A stretch of DNA of 64,000 bases from the NCBI RefSeq assembly GCF_020520425.1, contig NC_079487.1, positions 126,626,385 through 126,690,384 of the forward strand. Reading direction: 5' to 3'. This DNA is from Spinacia oleracea. Its lineage: Eukaryota > Streptophyta > Magnoliopsida > Caryophyllales > Amaranthaceae. A model generated the notes under the pieces. The model was not told where the DNA came from. It saw nothing but the letters and a program-made list of their open reading frames with translations, and did no database searches. Positions 47,911-58,685 of the stretch are shown here, piece by piece; positions within the stretch are counted from its first letter, which is position 1; each line of letters begins with the position of its first letter. Made by a program: the position numbers and the translations under genes.

Positions 47911-49171
47911 TATTTTGTAATGCATCTCTGATACGGAGTATTGGAATTTACTTCCTCATGGAGTTGAGTACTCCATATTAAATTTCAAATATTATACTAT
48001 CTCGATCTATTCTTTTTAATGCATCACTTAAATCGGTACATTTGTCAATGCATTATTTTACCATTAAATATCTCTAATTTTTTACTCCTATTTGTTAGAA
48101 TCATAAAAGTTGATATTATAAAAGTATGTGTCATGACTAATCCAACTATAACTTACATAATAACATTTGATTTTTATATTTGATAAAAGTTTAATTCAAA
48201 CTTAGTATATAAATAGTGTCAAAGCCAAAGTGATACATTGAAAAAACTGGAGGAATCCATAACATCATTTTTGTTGGATTTTTGGTCTAGCTAGGTCAAG
48301 TAGTTAGTACGTATTCACTTCATATTTTATTATGAATCACATGTTGACCAACACACTTATTAAGGAATGAGAGTTGAATCTAATAAAAATAAATAAAGAG
48401 TTTCAAGAGTGAATAGCATAGAAAACCTGAATTAAAACATCATCGTGGAACGAATTTCAAGAGTTTTACTCTTATAAGTTGTAAGAAGCGTGATAGCGAA
48501 TGTCTTTATAAAAAAAATATGAAGAATTTTGGTGATCGTTTTTGGTAACTGGTAAGTGATTGTAACGCCGTGTCAAATATTTAAAAACTCGTTTTCACCA
48601 AAAACAAAAAAAATTAAAGAAACTCGATCCTCTACTAATTATTATTACAAAGTGCATTTTTTTTGTGAGGGGAAGTAGAATTTAAGAATTTAATTAATCC
48701 TCATAAAAGAAAACATTGTCGCACTCTTCCCTCAATTTCTTTTTTTTTAACAACTCTATATAGTTCCCTAAAACCCAATTCGTTATCCTCTACTACTTAT
48801 CAGGCTACTGTCAAGTGTAGATATTGCGAGAGTAAGTAATACTCCGTATTAATTAGGCTATTATGTAGATCATTTTGAAACGCTATTATGTAGATCATTT
48901 TGAAACGGATGTAGTATTTATCACACTACTGTCTACTACGTACGTATGTTGATACCTAAACAAGTTCGATTTTTTCTCTTGCTTAGCTTCCTCCTCAGTC
49001 CTCCCTACTTTTATCGATATCTATCTACATCCCATCTATAATTCCCCTCCTCTCAAAGTCTTCAACTTCTTCTCTTTCGTGTTCTACAATTTTAAAAGCC
49101 ATTAATCTATATTAAGAGAATAAGAGGATCGGATTAGTCGTCCAGTAATCTTTGGATAACAGGTTGAGTAG
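47911..49171. other. Intergenic; decayed repeats
   Basis: A 25-bp direct duplication (GCTATTATGTAGATCATTTT...) lies at 48857-48881 and 48882-48906. TACTCCGTA at 47932 and 48840. No gene seen. Confidence 0.5.
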
Positions 49172-49618
49172 TGTTCGGGCCCCCCGTGTGGGACCCACTT
49201 TCTACACAAATTACCAAGATATCCTTTCAGGGGAAATTACTGAAAATACCCTCAAACACAAACCTCTTGATGGGCTCAGACCAGAAGTTAGGGGCCCATA
49301 TCACAGCCCCCTACAGGCCCAAGATTCCATACCCCTACACTTGCCTATATTTACTAATAATGCCATCTTGCATTACTATAAATATGCTTCACCTAATCAT
49401 TACTCAGGTATGCAATTATTCCCACACTGACTCTCTCACTACTTTCTCTCTCTACAAGAACTGACTTGAGCGTCGGAGGGGGTTTTCACGGGAACCCCCC
49501 CGAGCCAGTTTACGTTTGCCGTTTTTGTAGGACAAACCACAACCGATTGGAGGAAAACGACAGCCTGGTTGAAGAGGCTTCCCCTATTTTCACACTTAGC
49601 ATTTTCTTCGCAGAAACA
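49172..49618 (+). repeat. 5' LTR
   Basis: 447 bp, TG...CA. Contains a TATA-like CTATAAATATG near 49375. Compared with the 3' LTR I count about seven substitutions plus a length difference in a C-run. Confidence 0.95.
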
Positions 49619-49620
49619 GT

Positions 49621-49638
49621 TGGCGCCGTCTGTTGGGA
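49621..49638 (+). promoter_or_regulatory. Primer-binding site
   Basis: TGGCGCCGTCTGTTGGGA begins two bases after the LTR. The first nine bases complement the 3' end of plant tRNA-Asp; the rest matches imperfectly. Confidence 0.7.
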
Positions 49639-49653
49639 AGTCAACTACAAGCC

Positions 49654-52444
49654 ATGGTTAACACTCGACGAACCAGGCAACACTCCTCCTCTCATCGATC
49701 AGAGTCCCATCCCAATTACGTGTTGATGCCTACTTCGAGGAACGGAGATGATCACGATGGTGATCAGGACCATGAGAATCAACATCCCCATGTTGAGGGT
49801 CACCCTGAGAACTTGGTCACCCGAAAGGATCTAGAGTATTTGGCTGCTCAAGTCAATGAGGCTATCCACAACCTCCAAGGAATGGGAGAAGGACCTTCAA
49901 GGAAACATCCAAACCACCTTACCAGCTCAAAGGTGAGCACAACATCTCATACCATCCACTGGGCACAGCCCCGAAGTGTGAAGGACAGGCTAGGTGACAG
50001 GGGTGGGGCACAGCCTCGCCCTCGCCAATCAAGGGCCAGCCAAGATGCACGCCGGGTAATTGAAGATCGACAATTGCACAGATGAGACCTTGATGCTCGA
50101 GACCTCTTGCACAGAAGGCGCCTCGAACAAGCCAGAGAAGCCATCAGGAATGATAGGATCACCCGAGGTCTATCCCCCTCTAGTGCTAAGACTACGGCCT
50201 TCGCACGAGACCACCCCACTCCTTCAAGACAAGTCAGACCGATCGAGGTCATCTCTCGAAGGACATCTCTCAGGAGGCACTCACCTTCTCCTATAAGGAG
50301 ATGTCACTCACCCTCTAGCCGGGCTAGAGGCCGTTCCCCCAGGACAAGGGTTTCACCCCTCGATCAACAGCTAGGGGCTCATTCATCTTCTCATCGCCCA
50401 AGGCATCACTCACCCTCAAGAATAGGAAGGATCCCTCCACGCCGTGAGCGAACATACTCGCCTCTCCTAGAGAGTAGAGGTAGACATACAGTGGCGGAGC
50501 CACGGTGCCCTCAGTGGGGTCCTTGACCCCACTTGAATTTTTTTTTATTGTTAAAATTTCAATTTTTTTTTAAAAAATAAATAATTTTAGTGAAAGTTTC
50601 ATCAATTTTTAAATAGTGACCCCACTATCTCAAAATTCTGGATCCGCTACTGTAGACATACCTCCCCAAGAGGAAGATGGGACTCCCCTCCACCAAGAAC
50701 TGATAGGCACAGACATACCTCGTCATTGCAAGAGGCTCTCACTCCCTTCTCCCAAGAAATAATGAACACCCCCAGCCGAGACAAAGTGAAGGTCCCTACC
50801 ATCGAGCCTTTCGATGGAACTACGGAACCAGAAGAACACATGGCCGCCTATGCGGCTCAAATGAACGTTCAGACTGGATGCGGAGCTACTTGGTGCAGGT
50901 ACTTTCCAACCACCTTGAAGGGTCTTGCCCTTATATGATTCAACAAGCACGTACCGAAGGGAAGCATCAAGAGCTACAGTGAGCTTGAAAAGGTTTTCAT
51001 CAGCCAATTCGCGGCGGGTCGGAGGCACCAAAGGACAAGTGTCAACTTAATGGCAGTCAGACAGGGAGAGACGGAGACCCTTCGCAATTATATTAAGAGA
51101 TTCAATGAAGAAGTCCTAAAGATACACAATCTCAAGGACGAGACCAAGTTCGCAGCCCTCTTGGCAGGTCTTCAGCCAGATGACTTCAAGTTTGAATTGG
51201 TCAAGTCCGGGGTATCCAACCTCGAGGAAGCAATGGAGAAGGCCCAAATGCACATTCAAGCCACAGATATTTGTAAGATCAATTGGGGTGGTGAGAGTGG
51301 AACAAGGCAAAAACAAAAGCTAAGACCTAACGGCAGCCACGACCAAACTCAGCCCTCCCTCAAAAAGTCGGTTATGGTTGATGACCATGGTGAGGATCCG
51401 AGGTATAACCGCAATAGGCGGGAGATTTACCTTTATCTCAAAGGAAAAGACATCCTCCCTAAGCCACCTGCAATCCGTACGCCCGAAGCAAAGCGAGACA
51501 AGTCACTTTGGTGTGAGTTTCACCACGAGTGCGGGCACACCACAAAGAACTGTAGGGAGCTGAAAAAGGCACTGGATCACTTGGCTGACAAGGGCAAGCT
51601 GAATAATTACTTAAGGAAGAATCCCCCAAAAGCAAAAGCCAAAGAAAAGGAGTCTCTTAGTGATGATACGGGAGACTACATTGGAGTGATAGCCGGAGGC
51701 TTGGCAACAGGCGGTTCTGTGAGCAAGGCGAAGGATAGCTTGTGGGCACTGGAACATCAAGTCCTAAAAGTGGCATCGGCTTCTCAAACAGCCCCGGTGA
51801 TGACATTTGGTGGGAACACTAGTCATCCAATTCAAGAGTCCCATGACGATCCGCTGGTCATCGAGATGAAAGTCGCTAACTCAACGGTAAGGCGAGTGTT
51901 AGTGGATAGTGGATCATCCGCCGACATCATTACTCTAAAGTGTCTAGAAGGGCTCAAGTATTCCAAAGATGATCTGAAAACCATCTCCCAGCCACTCATT
52001 GGATTTGGAGGTCAAGGCGTCCATCCTCAAGGCACCATCAAGCTACCTGTCAGGTTGGGTCCTAAAAACAAGGGAAGACGGTTGTTGGTAGACTTTCTTG
52101 TCGTGGACATCTCCCTGCCATACAACATCATCTTAGGCCGACCTCTACTAAGCAAAATAAAATCCGCAATCTCGGTGTACCAACTTCTCATGCAGTTTGA
52201 GTTGGAAGATGGCTCCGTGGGAAAAATCTTTGGGGATCAACAAGTGGGCAGGCGATGCTATGTTAACAGCCTCAAGAGAGGGACAAGTACCCCCAGCCAC
52301 TGGCCAAGAAAGCCAAGCCAGAAGGGACTCGAAACTCCTGAAGGCAAGCCCCTCCCTCGCCCATGGAACACCGACAACCTTAGAAGGTTTTATGTTCAAT
52401 CTCCTAAGAATTTCTCCCTTTCTCAAAAGTACTTAGCTTTATAG
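49654..52444 (+). pseudogene. Retrotransposon gag-protease, disabled by two stops and a MITE
   Basis: Starts MVNTRRTRQHSSSH, a usual Gypsy gag beginning. In order: an acidic/His N-terminus, an Arg/Ser-rich segment (many RRHSPSP-type motifs, 50200-50480), the gag capsid-like part (including VRQGETETLRNYIKRFNEEV), a zinc-knuckle-like C-x2-H-x4-H-x4-C near 51510, and an aspartic protease with VLVDSGSSADI near 51900. The frame is broken by TGA at 50083-50085, TGA at 50936-50938, and a 164-bp hAT MITE with its 8-bp TSD at 50489. The 172-bp insertion shifts the frame by one base, exactly the shift seen downstream, so this was one continuous frame. It ends at 52444 with no polymerase region. Confidence 0.9.
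50489..50652. mobile_element. hAT MITE (family H1) inserted in gag, 164 bp
   Basis: Inverted ends CAGTGGCGGAGCC and, reversed, CAGTAGCGGATCC, with a perfect 8-bp TSD TAGACATA (50481-50488 and 50653-50660). Interior GGGGTCCTTGACCCCACTTG, as in the copy at 23042. Confidence 0.95.
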
Positions 52445-52683
52445 CTCACATCCATAGTTTTCAACGATGAAAGTGGGGGTAAGATACATGTAAGCCCGCC
52501 ATAGGCTAAATAACATCTCATCATTGTAAACAAAGCTTTATATCTTCATGGCAATAGTAAAGAACTCGACCAGTAATATTACTTAGCAAATTTTGTTTCT
52601 AGAATGTTGTAAGTAGAAGCCAAACATTGGCCATGCAAGCGCAGCACACGTCAAAAGGAAAGCACACGTCAAGCACATGAACT

Positions 52684-53508
52684 CATACTTAGTGAAATAA
52701 TCTAAGTCATTTTTGGTGCTTCATCGTTCGCCCAATCATGGGGCTCATTAGTCCTTTTGGAGAACAACAGCCCATTCCCATACTTAGCAAAATAATCTAA
52801 GTCATTTTCAAGAATGACGTGTCATCGTTCGCCCAAGCATGGGGCTCATTAGCTCCTTTGGAGAACAACAGCCCATTCCCATACTTAGCAAAATAATCTA
52901 AGTCATTTTCAAGAATGGCGCATCATCGTTCGACCAAGCATGGGGCTCATTAGTCCCTTTGGAGAACAGCAGCCCATTCCCATAATTAGCAAAATAATCT
53001 AAGTCATTTTCAAGAATGGTGCATCATCGTTCGCACAAACATGGGGCTCATTAGCCCCTTTGGAGAACAGAAGCCCATTCCCATACTTAGCAAAATAATC
53101 TAAGTCATTTTCAAGAATGGCGCATCATCGTTCGCCCAAGCATGGGGCTCATTAGCTCCTTTGGAGAACAACAACTCATTCCCATACTTAGCAAAATAAT
53201 CTAAGTCATTTTCAAGAATGGTGCATCATCGTTCGCCCAAGCATGGGGCTCATTAGTCCCTTTGGAGAACAGCAGCTCATTCCCATACTTAGCAAAATAA
53301 TCTAAGTCATTTTCAAGAATGGTGCATCATCGTTCGCCCAAACATGGGGCTCATTAGCCCCTTTGGAGAACAGAATCTCATTCCCATACTTAGCAAAATA
53401 ATCTAAGTCATTTTCAAGAATGGCGCATCATCGTTCGTCCAAGCATGGGGCTCATTAGCTCCTTTGGAGAACAACAACTCATTCCCATACTTATCAAAAT
53501 TTATCTAA
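52684..53508. repeat. 101-bp tandem array (about 8 copies) in the retrotransposon
   Basis: Units with TACTTAGCAAAATAATCTAA start at 52781, 52882, 52983, 53084 and onward every 101 bp; the first and last are partial or variant. Non-coding. Units contain CATCGTTCGCCCAAGCATGG. Confidence 0.93.
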
Positions 53509-53509
53509 G

Positions 53510-53960
53510 TCATGTGCGGAAAGTAGAAGCCATGGCACCATAAGTAGAAGCCATGGCACCGTCATGTGTATGACAAGTAGAAGCAGAAGCCATGGCACAA
53601 TCATGTGCGGCGAGTAAAAGCCACGACACCATCATGTGCGGCAAGGAGAAGCCATGGCACCATAAGTATAAGCCTTGACACCATCATGTGCGGCAAGTAG
53701 AAGCCATGGCACTATAAGTAGAAGCCATGGCACCATCATGTGCGGCGAGTAAAAGCCACGACACCATCATGTGCGGCAAGGAGAAGCCATGGCACCATAA
53801 GTAGAAGCCTTGTCACCATCATGTGCGGCAAGTAGAAGCCATGGCACCATAAGTAAAAGCCACGACACCATCATGTGCGGCAAAGAGAAGCCATGGCACC
53901 ATAAGTAGAAGCCTTGACACCATCATGTGCGGAAAGTAGAATCCATGGCACCATCATGTG
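53510..53960. repeat. Irregular tandem array of AAGTAGAAGCCATGGCACCA units
   Basis: Alternating short blocks of AAGTAGAAGCCATGGCACCA and CATCATGTGCGGCAAG arranged in a higher-order pattern, directly after the 101-bp array. Confidence 0.85.
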
Positions 53961-54057
53961 CGACTCTCTCTCACGCACCGCACCCGACATCGGGCGACAA
54001 AACAACAGCCACGCCAAGAGAAAGCATCAGCCATCACCCTACCCACGTACATACGTC

Positions 54058-54172
54058 GAAAAAAAAAAAAAAAAAAAAAAACAGGAGCAGCCACGCCGAG
54101 AAAGGAACAGCCACGCCTGGCATGCCCTTCCTCCGCCAGCCTTCGCCAAAAAAAAAAAAAAAAAAAAAAAAA
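54058..54172. repeat. Two A-runs of over 20 bp, each followed by the same word
   Basis: A-runs near 54059-54081 and 54149-54171, each followed by ACAGGAGCAGCCACGCC. This suggests local duplication or template switching during reverse transcription. Confidence 0.7.
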
Positions 54173-54259
54173 CAGGAGCAGCCACGCCAATCGGCGCCTC
54201 TTGCCCGATTAACAAAGAGCAGCCACGCCGAGTCATAACAGCAGCCACGCCGCTCAACC

Positions 54260-55110
54260 ATGCCCGCGCCCTTGGGGCGGAAAACAAAAGTCAAGCCCAG
54301 CCTTGTGCCGGCGCCCTTGGGGCGGAAAACAAAAGCCAAGCCCAGCCTTGTGCCCGCGCCCTTGGGGCGAAAAACAAAAGCCAAGCCGAGCCTTGTGCCC
54401 GCGCCCTTGGGGTGGAAAACAAAAGCCAAGCCGAGCCTTGTGCCGGCGCCCTTGGGGCGGAAAACAAAAGCCAAGCCGATCCTTGTGCCCACGCCCTTGG
54501 TGCGGAAAACAAAAGTCAAGCCCAGCCTTGAGTCGGCGCCCTTGGGGCGGAAAACAAAAGCCAAGCCCAGCCTTGTGCCCGTGCCCTAGGGGCGGAAAAC
54601 AAAAGCCAAGCCGAGCCTTGTGCCCGCGCCCTTGGGGTGGAAAACAAAAGCCAAGCCGAGCCTTGTGCCGGCGCCCTTGGGGCGGAAAACAAAAGCCAAG
54701 CCGAGCCTTGTGCCCGCGCCCTTGGTGCGGAAAACAAAAGCCAAGCCGAGCCTTGTGCCGTCGCCCTTGGGGCGGAAAACAAAAGTCAAGCCCAACCTTG
54801 TGCCCGTGCCCTAGGGGCGGAAAACAAAAGCCAAGCTCAGCCTTGTGCACACGCCCTTGGGGCGGAAAACAAAAGCCAAAGCCCAGCCTTGTGCCCGCGC
54901 CCTTGGGGCGGAAAACAAAAGCCAAGCTCAGCCTTGTGCGCGCGCCCTTGGGGCGGAAAACAAAAGCCAAGCTCTGCCTTGTGCCCGCGCCCTTGGGGCG
55001 GAAAACAAAAGCCAAGCCCTGCCTTGTGCCCGCGCCCTTGGGGCGAAAAACAAAAGCCAAGCCTAGCCTTGTGCCCGCGCCCTTGTGGCGGAAAACAAAA
55101 GCCAAGCCGC
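54260..55110. repeat. 45-bp tandem array (about 19 copies), open in several frames
   Basis: Unit GCGCCCTTGGGGCGGAAAAC followed by AAAAGCCAAGCCCAGCCTTG and TGCCC. Repeats fall at 54311, 54356, 54401 and on. Because 45 is a multiple of three, long stop-free frames exist on both strands (plus-strand examples PAPLGRKTKAKPSLV, CRRPWGGKQKPSPAL). No start context, domain or homology supports translation. Confidence 0.93.
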
Positions 55111-55299
55111 GCGCGTCACACCCATACCTCTCTCAGCACAAATTTGAAGCAACCGCCCAATGTAGAATGTCTCAACTAGGCATGACCTTCGCCAAGCTCA
55201 CAAACATTGCTAGCCAGCCGGGCAAGCAACCCATGTATACGTAACAAAAGCCGGAGGGCTGAGTTCATTCCGCCAAACTCCCGAGTCTTTGGCCAGAAC

Positions 55300-55322
55300 T
55301 CGCAAATTTGGCGTGGGGCTAA
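55300..55322 (+). promoter_or_regulatory. Polypurine-tract region before the 3' LTR
   Basis: TTGGCGTGGGGCTAA directly precedes the LTR. It is G-rich but only a weak polypurine tract. Confidence 0.4.
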
Positions 55323-55773
55323 TGTTCGGGCCCCCCCCCCCTGTGGGACCCACTTTCTACACCAATTACCAAGATACCCTTTCAGGGGAAATTACTGAAA
55401 ATACCCTCAAACACAAACCTCTTGATGGGCTCAGATCAGAAGTTAGGGGCCCATATCTCAGCCCCCTACAGGCCCAAGATTCCATACCCCTACACTTGCC
55501 TATATTTACTAATAATGCCATCTTGCATTACTATAAATATGCTTCACCTAATCATTACTCAGGTATGCAATTATTCCCACACTGACTCTCTCACTACTTT
55601 CTCTCTCTACAAGAACTGACTTGAGCGTCGGAGAGGGTTTTCTCGGGAACCCCCCCGAGCCAGTTTACGTTTGCCGTTTTTGTAGGACAAACCACAACCG
55701 ATTGGAGGAAAACGACAGCCTGGTTGAAGAGGCTTCCCCTATTTTCACACTTAGCATTTTCTTCGCAGAAACA
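55323..55773 (+). repeat. 3' LTR
   Basis: 451 bp, TG...CA, followed by TSD AGTAG. It has a longer C-run after TGTTCGGG than the 5' LTR. Confidence 0.95.
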
Positions 55774-55778
55774 AGTAG

Positions 55779-56540
55779 GGTTAAACTCAAAATACTGTAA
55801 TCGAACATTATATTTATAAGTATGTCTTGTCAGCTGCATGCCCCTCGTAGCTAGCTCGAAGACTTGGGGCACAAAATGACAAATTGAAATGGACTAGTAC
55901 TCCGTAGTATATTTAGTGAGATATTATATAGTTTTCCACTACTAGATAAATGCATGCGCTGGAATGATAGAATGCCAAAATCCTAACTCACTAGGTCTAC
56001 ATTTTTTATGGTTGTAATCGTCTAATCGATGTGTCACACTCAATATATAATTGTGTATTATGACATGTTATTATTCATTATAACATCTAGAGATAAAGAG
56101 ATCACGTCATAAACTCACATTTAATTTTAAAATTACTTTATCTGTTTTCTTAGATGCAATATTTCAATTCTATTCACAAACTATACATTAGTTTGTTGGC
56201 TAATTTTGGAGCTATTTTAGGTATTTGGCTAGAAACTGCTTGAAAGTGTTTTATGAGTCCAAAAACCTCTTTTAGAAAAAATACTCATATAAGGAGTGTT
56301 TTAGAAGAGCTTATAACTTACGGAGTATAGTGATTTTTTTTTATTTAAAACAACTAACAATTATTTTTATCAAATATTTTTTCATAAACTACTAGTCAAA
56401 TCAGGTAATATAATCAACTAGTCAAACCAGTTAACCAACAACTTGTAACCAAATATGGCCAACGCCACATTAGATCTTAAATATATTACGTCGTATAATT
56501 AATTAAGATGACGGATCCATTATATTTGTACAAGTTTTTA
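55779..56540. other. Intergenic; nothing recognised
   Basis: AT-rich; TACTCCGTA at 55898 and TACGGAGTA at 56319. No gene seen. Confidence 0.5.
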
Positions 56541-56740
56541 TATAAGGCGGTCTTACACAAAAGACAACCTCGGTGTCATATAAGTTAATCAATGAAATCA
56601 ATTAGTTAAGCACTATAACTAATTAATTAAGCGCGCACTAGAACTAATTAGTTAAATAATGAAACTAATTAGTTAAGCAATGAAACCAATTAGTCAAGCA
56701 ATTAAAGTGATCTTTCCGATAAGGCGGTATTACACAAAAG
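56541..56740. repeat. Direct-repeat-bounded 21-bp minisatellite
   Basis: ATAAGGCGGTCTTACACAAA at 56542 and ATAAGGCGGTATTACACAAA at about 56719 bound about five units of ACTAATTAGTTAAGCAATGAA. Class unknown. Confidence 0.7.
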
Positions 56741-56809
56741 TTCTCATTATATTTGGGACACAATACCTAAAATAAGTGGATACAAAAACCAAGTTGATAA
56801 AAACAAAAA

Positions 56810-56862
56810 TTCTTATCTATATGTACACCGGACAAAATTTAACTCAAAATATTTAAAAGTTA
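56810..56862. mobile_element. Fragment of the Mutator-like MITE, inverted
   Basis: AAAATTCTTATCTATATGTA and AACTCAAAATATTTAAAAGT are the reverse complement of the right part of the elements at 17696 and 19627. Cut by the Stowaway that starts at 56863; no continuation found beyond it. Confidence 0.65.
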
Positions 56863-57490
56863 CTCCCTCTGTCCCAAAATGTTCTTTATATAAGATATTT
56901 TTCATGCGAATTAACAACTAATTAATGTGCATTAAGATTTCTTTACTTTTTTATTTAAACAAGATAAATTACTCTTATTTATAACGTTTTCAATTTTATA
57001 AAAAAAAATCTGACATTGAAAAATAGAAAATATTTAATGCTCCAATGTAAAAGTGTGAGAGGTTAAATACCCCATTGAATTTAATTGTTTAAAAATAATA
57101 CTTGACACAAATTTTAATAAAATATTAATGTATTACTTCCTCCGTCTTTTAATACTCGCAACGTTTGGACTTTTGCCACTATTCATATAATCTACTTTGA
57201 CTATTCGTAGTGTTTTTTATATAAGATAAAACATAGTCATGTGGGATCTTGTTAGATTTGTCTCAATGTGTATTTTCAAAATATCAACTTTTTATAATTT
57301 TTGCATAAAGAGAATTTAAAATATAAGTGATCAAAGTTGTGCATTGACATGCGTAAAACTGACAAACGTTACGAGTATTAAAAGACGGAGGAAGTATGTG
57401 ATAACATAAAAAGAAATTTAAAGAACATTTTAGACACCCTAAATGAAATACATAAAAAAAAAACATTTTATGACGAATGAACCAATGAAG
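56863..57490. mobile_element. Stowaway MITE (43370 type) split by a second Stowaway
   Basis: Starts CTCCCTCTGTCCCAAAATGT after TA. Right end decayed (CATTTTATGACGAATG...ATGAAG, then TA). Interrupted at 57137-57394. Confidence 0.8.
57137..57394. mobile_element. Nested Stowaway MITE (258 bp)
   Basis: Inverted ends CTTCCTCCGTCTTTTAATAC, TA on both sides. Close relative of 16328-16586 in opposite orientation. Confidence 0.93.
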
Positions 57491-57789
57491 TACCTATTTT
57501 GTGATGAAAGCTTGCGGGTCCTTTTTCCCTCTTAAAAAAGGGCTTTACCTAATATTTGAACGCCCAAGCGTCCCAAAAGAGTCGTTATCAAAGTCTAAAT
57601 ATTTTTGTAAGTTTTGCGCACCATGACGAAATGTTTTATGTTACGTGGTCGTTTTTAGCTAATTGGAATTCTGACCACCCTAACAGCCACTAGTGAACTC
57701 CCCCACTCCACATTTTATCCATGATGTTTGCACCAAAAAAAGCATTTTATCTATGATGCAATTGATGCGAAATGTATTCCCAATATTCT

Positions 57790-57938
57790 AAAGCATATTT
57801 TATGCAAAACAATCCCTATTTAGATCCTAAAGCTAGTCCGCGTTTATCTTCCATTATTTGTAATGACTACTTAGGAGTGACTCTCGTGCGGAGAGGCTCC
57901 TAAGTATATTTTCCTTATCTTTCAATGAAAAAAATATA
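57790..57938 (+). pseudogene. LINE 3' end (C-terminal codons and short A tail)
   Basis: Reads PRLSSIICNDYLGVTLVRRG then a stop (57835-57905), the typical C-terminus of plant L1-type elements. A short 3' UTR and A-run near 57930 follow. The 5' limit is unclear. Confidence 0.7.
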
Positions 57939-58074
57939 TATCCCTCCCTATATGGCTTTATGTGGAGGGTACGTGAGTACGTGACGATAGTATTTTCATC
58001 TTATAAATGTTTGGAATGTGTTCTCCTCAATCCTCACAGTTGTAACTTGAAAGTGAGACTGGAACAGATATTTA

Positions 58075-58504
58075 GGGCGTGTTTGGTGGTAGCGTTTGAG
58101 ATAGCGGGTAGTGTTTGACCTATTTAAGACGCTGCTTGTAAAATTTGTAAGTGTTTGGCAAAGTATATAGCGATTTAGGTAGCGGTTAGCGGTAGATGTA
58201 GCGTTTGGGTAGCTTTTGTCAAACGTTAAAATTAGTACTCCTTTTAAGGTAGCGAGTAGCTTTTGACAAATTTATAGTAAAGTTTTAAATATTATTCTAC
58301 CTTTTATTTTATTTTAGAATATCAAACACACATACTCCGTATTAGTTAGCCGCTAATTTTACCAAACACACATACTCCGTATTAATTAGCCGCTAATTTG
58401 ACAGTTAACCGTTACCCGCTACTATTCACCGCTACCTGCTACTATTCACCGTTATCCGCTACTCAACCGTTAACCGCTACCCGCTAATTTTGCCGAACAA
58501 GACC
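58075..58504. mobile_element. PIF/Harbinger-type MITE (430 bp)
   Basis: TTA at 58072-74 and 58505-07. Ends GGGCGTGTTTGGTGGTAG and, reversed, GGTCTTGTTCGGCAAAAT. Subterminal TAGCGGTTAGCGG/CCGCTACC words are abundant. A 40-bp direct repeat inside carries TACTCCGTATTA twice (58333 and 58373). Confidence 0.85.
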
Positions 58505-58589
58505 TTAGAAATGAGACTTGAACTAAATTTATTAGAATTTGTAAAATTGTATTCATATAAACTGATTATTCATGTAACTTATGGATTTG

Positions 58590-58590
<1 letters not shown>

Positions 58591-58620
<30 letters not shown>

Positions 58621-58621
58621 T
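58591..58621. repeat. (ATT)n microsatellite
   Basis: About ten perfect ATT units. Confidence 0.95.
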
Positions 58622-58685
58622 TTAGGGTGAAGTGAGCGCGCCTTGCTACCAATAATGATAGTGTTTCCCTCTCATAATGGTTTAC

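Larger units (their letters stand above)
49172..55773 (+). mobile_element. Complete LTR retrotransposon, gag-protease only (TR-GAG/LARD type), 6.6 kb
   Basis: Two LTRs (49172-49618, 55323-55773) start TGTTCGGGCC and end GCAGAAACA. A perfect 5-bp TSD AGTAG flanks the element (49167-49171 and 55774-55778). A primer-binding site follows the left LTR and a G-rich tract precedes the right one. The only recognisable coding region is gag plus an aspartic protease; there is no reverse transcriptase, RNase H or integrase. The rest is three consecutive tandem arrays. The MVNTRR-type gag start and PBS are Ty3/Gypsy-like. The element must have depended on enzymes from an autonomous relative. Confidence 0.95.

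Noticed and set aside
49152-49464. Short plus-strand frames across the 5' LTR
   Set aside because: They lie in the LTR and recur in the 3' LTR; no gag or known peptide.
52684-53508. Regular spaced repeats resembling a CRISPR array
   Set aside because: Units are contiguous 101-bp tandem repeats without unique spacers, in a plant retrotransposon.
54254-55244. Long frames of 283-313 codons on both strands
   Set aside because: By-products of the 45-bp array; stop-free in several frames because the unit is divisible by three.
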